Part shown: positions 63,021 to 64,000 of the stretch, piece by piece
Layout: each line of letters starts with the position of its first letter
How positions within the stretch are numbered: the first letter of the stretch is position 1
DNA from: an uncultured Latescibacterota bacterium
GTDB taxonomy: Bacteria; Latescibacterota; UBA2968; UBA8231
Length of the DNA: 64,000 nt
Assembly (NCBI GenBank): GCA_951813615.1
Contig: OX638377.1
Span: 5,615,739 to 5,679,738, forward strand
Reading direction: 5' to 3'
Notes under the pieces: generated by a model
Database searches by the model: none
Told to the model about the DNA's origin: nothing
The model's input: the letters and a program-made list of their open reading frames with translations, nothing else
Translations under genes and position numbers: made by a program

Positions 63021-64000
63021 TCAGTAGGCCACGGAAACAATCCGGCTGACCTGATCGGTGCGGGCGTCTCCGCTGATTTCGACGCGCAGGACGTAGTTTC
63101 CCGGTGCCACCAGACCGCCAGTGTGGTCGCGTCCGTCCCATGCCAAGGCCACTCGTCCGGCCACCTGCTCTTCTTCGCTCAAAAGATGCACCCGCCGCCC
63201 TGTCAGGTCGAAAATAGCCACTCGCACGGTGCGCGGGTCTAGCACTTTGAGCAGGTTGAATTCGAGGACGAACCGGTCGCCGACGCCGTCGCCGTTGGGA
63301 GTTAGCAACTGGGTTGAAATTGTCAGGTCGTCGAGCAGACTGGGGTCTGCGGGCAGGGCTACGGACACTGTCTCGCTCGCCACAGCTTCGCTGGCATCCC
63401 CCGCGTCAACCTGTTGTACCTGACCCTCCAGATTGCTGTTGAAGAGCAACGCGTCAAAACGAGTTTGGTTGAGGTAGAGCGTACTCTCGAAATCGATCTC
63501 CAAAAGCCCCGAGCGCCGCACGGCGTGGTCGAGGACGAGCAGGGTGCCGTCGGCCCGCTCCTCGATTTGGACCTCGGTTTCTTCCCCGTTGATGCGCAAG
63601 GCCCTAAAGCGCACGGTGGCCGACGAACTCAGCAGGATTTGGTCGAATCCCCGGTTGGCCGAAGTCGTGGTAGAGCGAAGGAAATAGGTGAAATTTTGCG
63701 GTGCTCCCGGCTCGACCTGGGGCGGGTAGATTTCTGCCAGCGTCTGTTGCACCAGCGGCGGGTGGAAGTGCAAGGTCAGCGTTTCCAGTGCTGGGGCGCT
63801 AAATGGATCTTCGCTCAGAAGCTGCACCTCGATTTGGGCGAACTGCCGCGGTCCCGGCGACAAAAACCCCTGGCCGGAAACCTCGTAGGCCTGACTCCAG
63901 TTACTCCAGTCCGAGCCTATTGTGCGCACGGTGTCGATCCGTCCGCGAAAAGAGGGAATGAGCTTGTCGTATTTCCTTGCGGAGACTTCCTTGCCGTTCT
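63021..64000 (-). CDS. Secreted multidomain protein with FlgD/CHU_C-like C-terminal domain, 5' end outside window
   Basis: Third paralogue of the 12875/15236 type; the frame is open to the right edge, so the N-terminus and signal peptide are not seen. The visible 326 residues include a stretch parallel to 12875 (GKEVSARKYDKL, GSDWSNWSQAYE) and the C-terminal domain with TQLLTPNGDGVGDRF, VAIFDLTGRRVHLLSEEEQV, AWDGRDHTG and APGNYVLRVEI, ending SVAY. Compared with 12875 the order of domains is the same. Expected to be exported and surface-attached; function unknown. Confidence 0.8.
   Translation of the reverse strand, partial: NGKEVSARKYDKLIPSFRGRIDTVRTIGSDWSNWSQAYEVSGQGFLSPGPRQFAQIEVQLLSEDPFSAPALETLTLHFHPPLVQQTLAEIYPPQVEPGAPQNFTYFLRSTTTSANRGFDQILLSSSATVRFRALRINGEETEVQIEERADGTLLVLDHAVRRSGLLEIDFESTLYLNQTRFDALLFNSNLEGQVQQVDAGDASEAVASETVSVALPADPSLLDDLTISTQLLTPNGDGVGDRFVLEFNLLKVLDPRTVRVAIFDLTGRRVHLLSEEEQVAGRVALAWDGRDHTGGLVAPGNYVLRVEISGDARTDQVSRIVSVAY

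Overview
The window reads as a piece of an uncultured, GC-rich (roughly 60%) Gram-negative bacterium of the broad FCB neighbourhood, most like Latescibacterota or Poribacteria genomes. The clues are TonB-dependent receptors with a carboxypeptidase-like N-terminal domain, a DUF4249-like lipoprotein, secreted proteins ending in a FlgD/CHU_C-like domain (PNGDG motif), and many sulfatases, phytanoyl-CoA-dioxygenase-like enzymes, enolase-superfamily enzymes and sugar isomerases. This assignment is an inference from gene content; no rRNA or other marker gene is present. I saw no tRNA, rRNA or CRISPR array.

Layout. 1-11.2 kb: two translationally coupled sulfatases (the first runs off the left edge), a MITE-like repeat, Fe(II)/2-oxoglutarate oxygenases, a cupin, a DoxX membrane protein, an unrecognised conserved protein, a polysaccharide flippase and a PQQ dehydrogenase. 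11.2-12.9 kb: a truncated aldo/keto reductase, then an enolase-superfamily dehydratase bracketed by a 52-bp direct repeat, which looks like an insertion. 12.9-24.9 kb: one long leftward array holding two secreted FlgD/CHU_C-type proteins and a complete Yej-type peptide/oligopeptide ABC importer (two solute-binding proteins, two permeases, one double ATPase), headed by a triple 29-bp tandem repeat. 25-30 kb: a PhyH enzyme, a type II restriction-modification pair with overlapping 3' ends, an LLM flavin oxidoreductase and a class III aminotransferase. 30-36.7 kb: two paralogous TonB-dependent receptors, a DUF4249-like lipoprotein, a VapBC toxin-antitoxin module with a clear promoter and operator, and a gene fragment.

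36.7-48.8 kb: ferritin; a NagB-PIG-L fusion next to an ordinary NagB; an orphan HsdR-N-type nuclease domain protein; a sodium:solute symporter with an SMP-30 lactonase; a second repeat copy lying beside a half-length GlnE; a second copy of the unrecognised protein coupled to mannonate dehydratase; and a thioesterase. 48.9-58 kb: head-to-head fragments of a YgiT-type antitoxin and an Rpn-like nuclease, a DUF455-ATP-grasp fusion divergent from an enolase-superfamily gene, an acyltransferase with an ankyrin block inside it, a macrodomain/NmrA-like pair, and a TIM-barrel isomerase coupled to a DJ-1-like protein. 58-64 kb: an aldo/keto reductase, then a locus of small secreted proteins formed by tandem duplication. 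These share a signal-peptide leader and a C-terminal S-W-G-x-x-K motif, and one has been frameshifted by a 14-bp tandem duplication. The window closes with a third FlgD/CHU_C-type protein that runs off the right edge.

Together the genes suggest a heterotroph that takes up and breaks down complex or sulfated carbohydrates, sugar acids, amino sugars and peptides. The locus I consider most likely to be undescribed is the S-W-G-x-x-K secreted-protein cluster at 59-63 kb.
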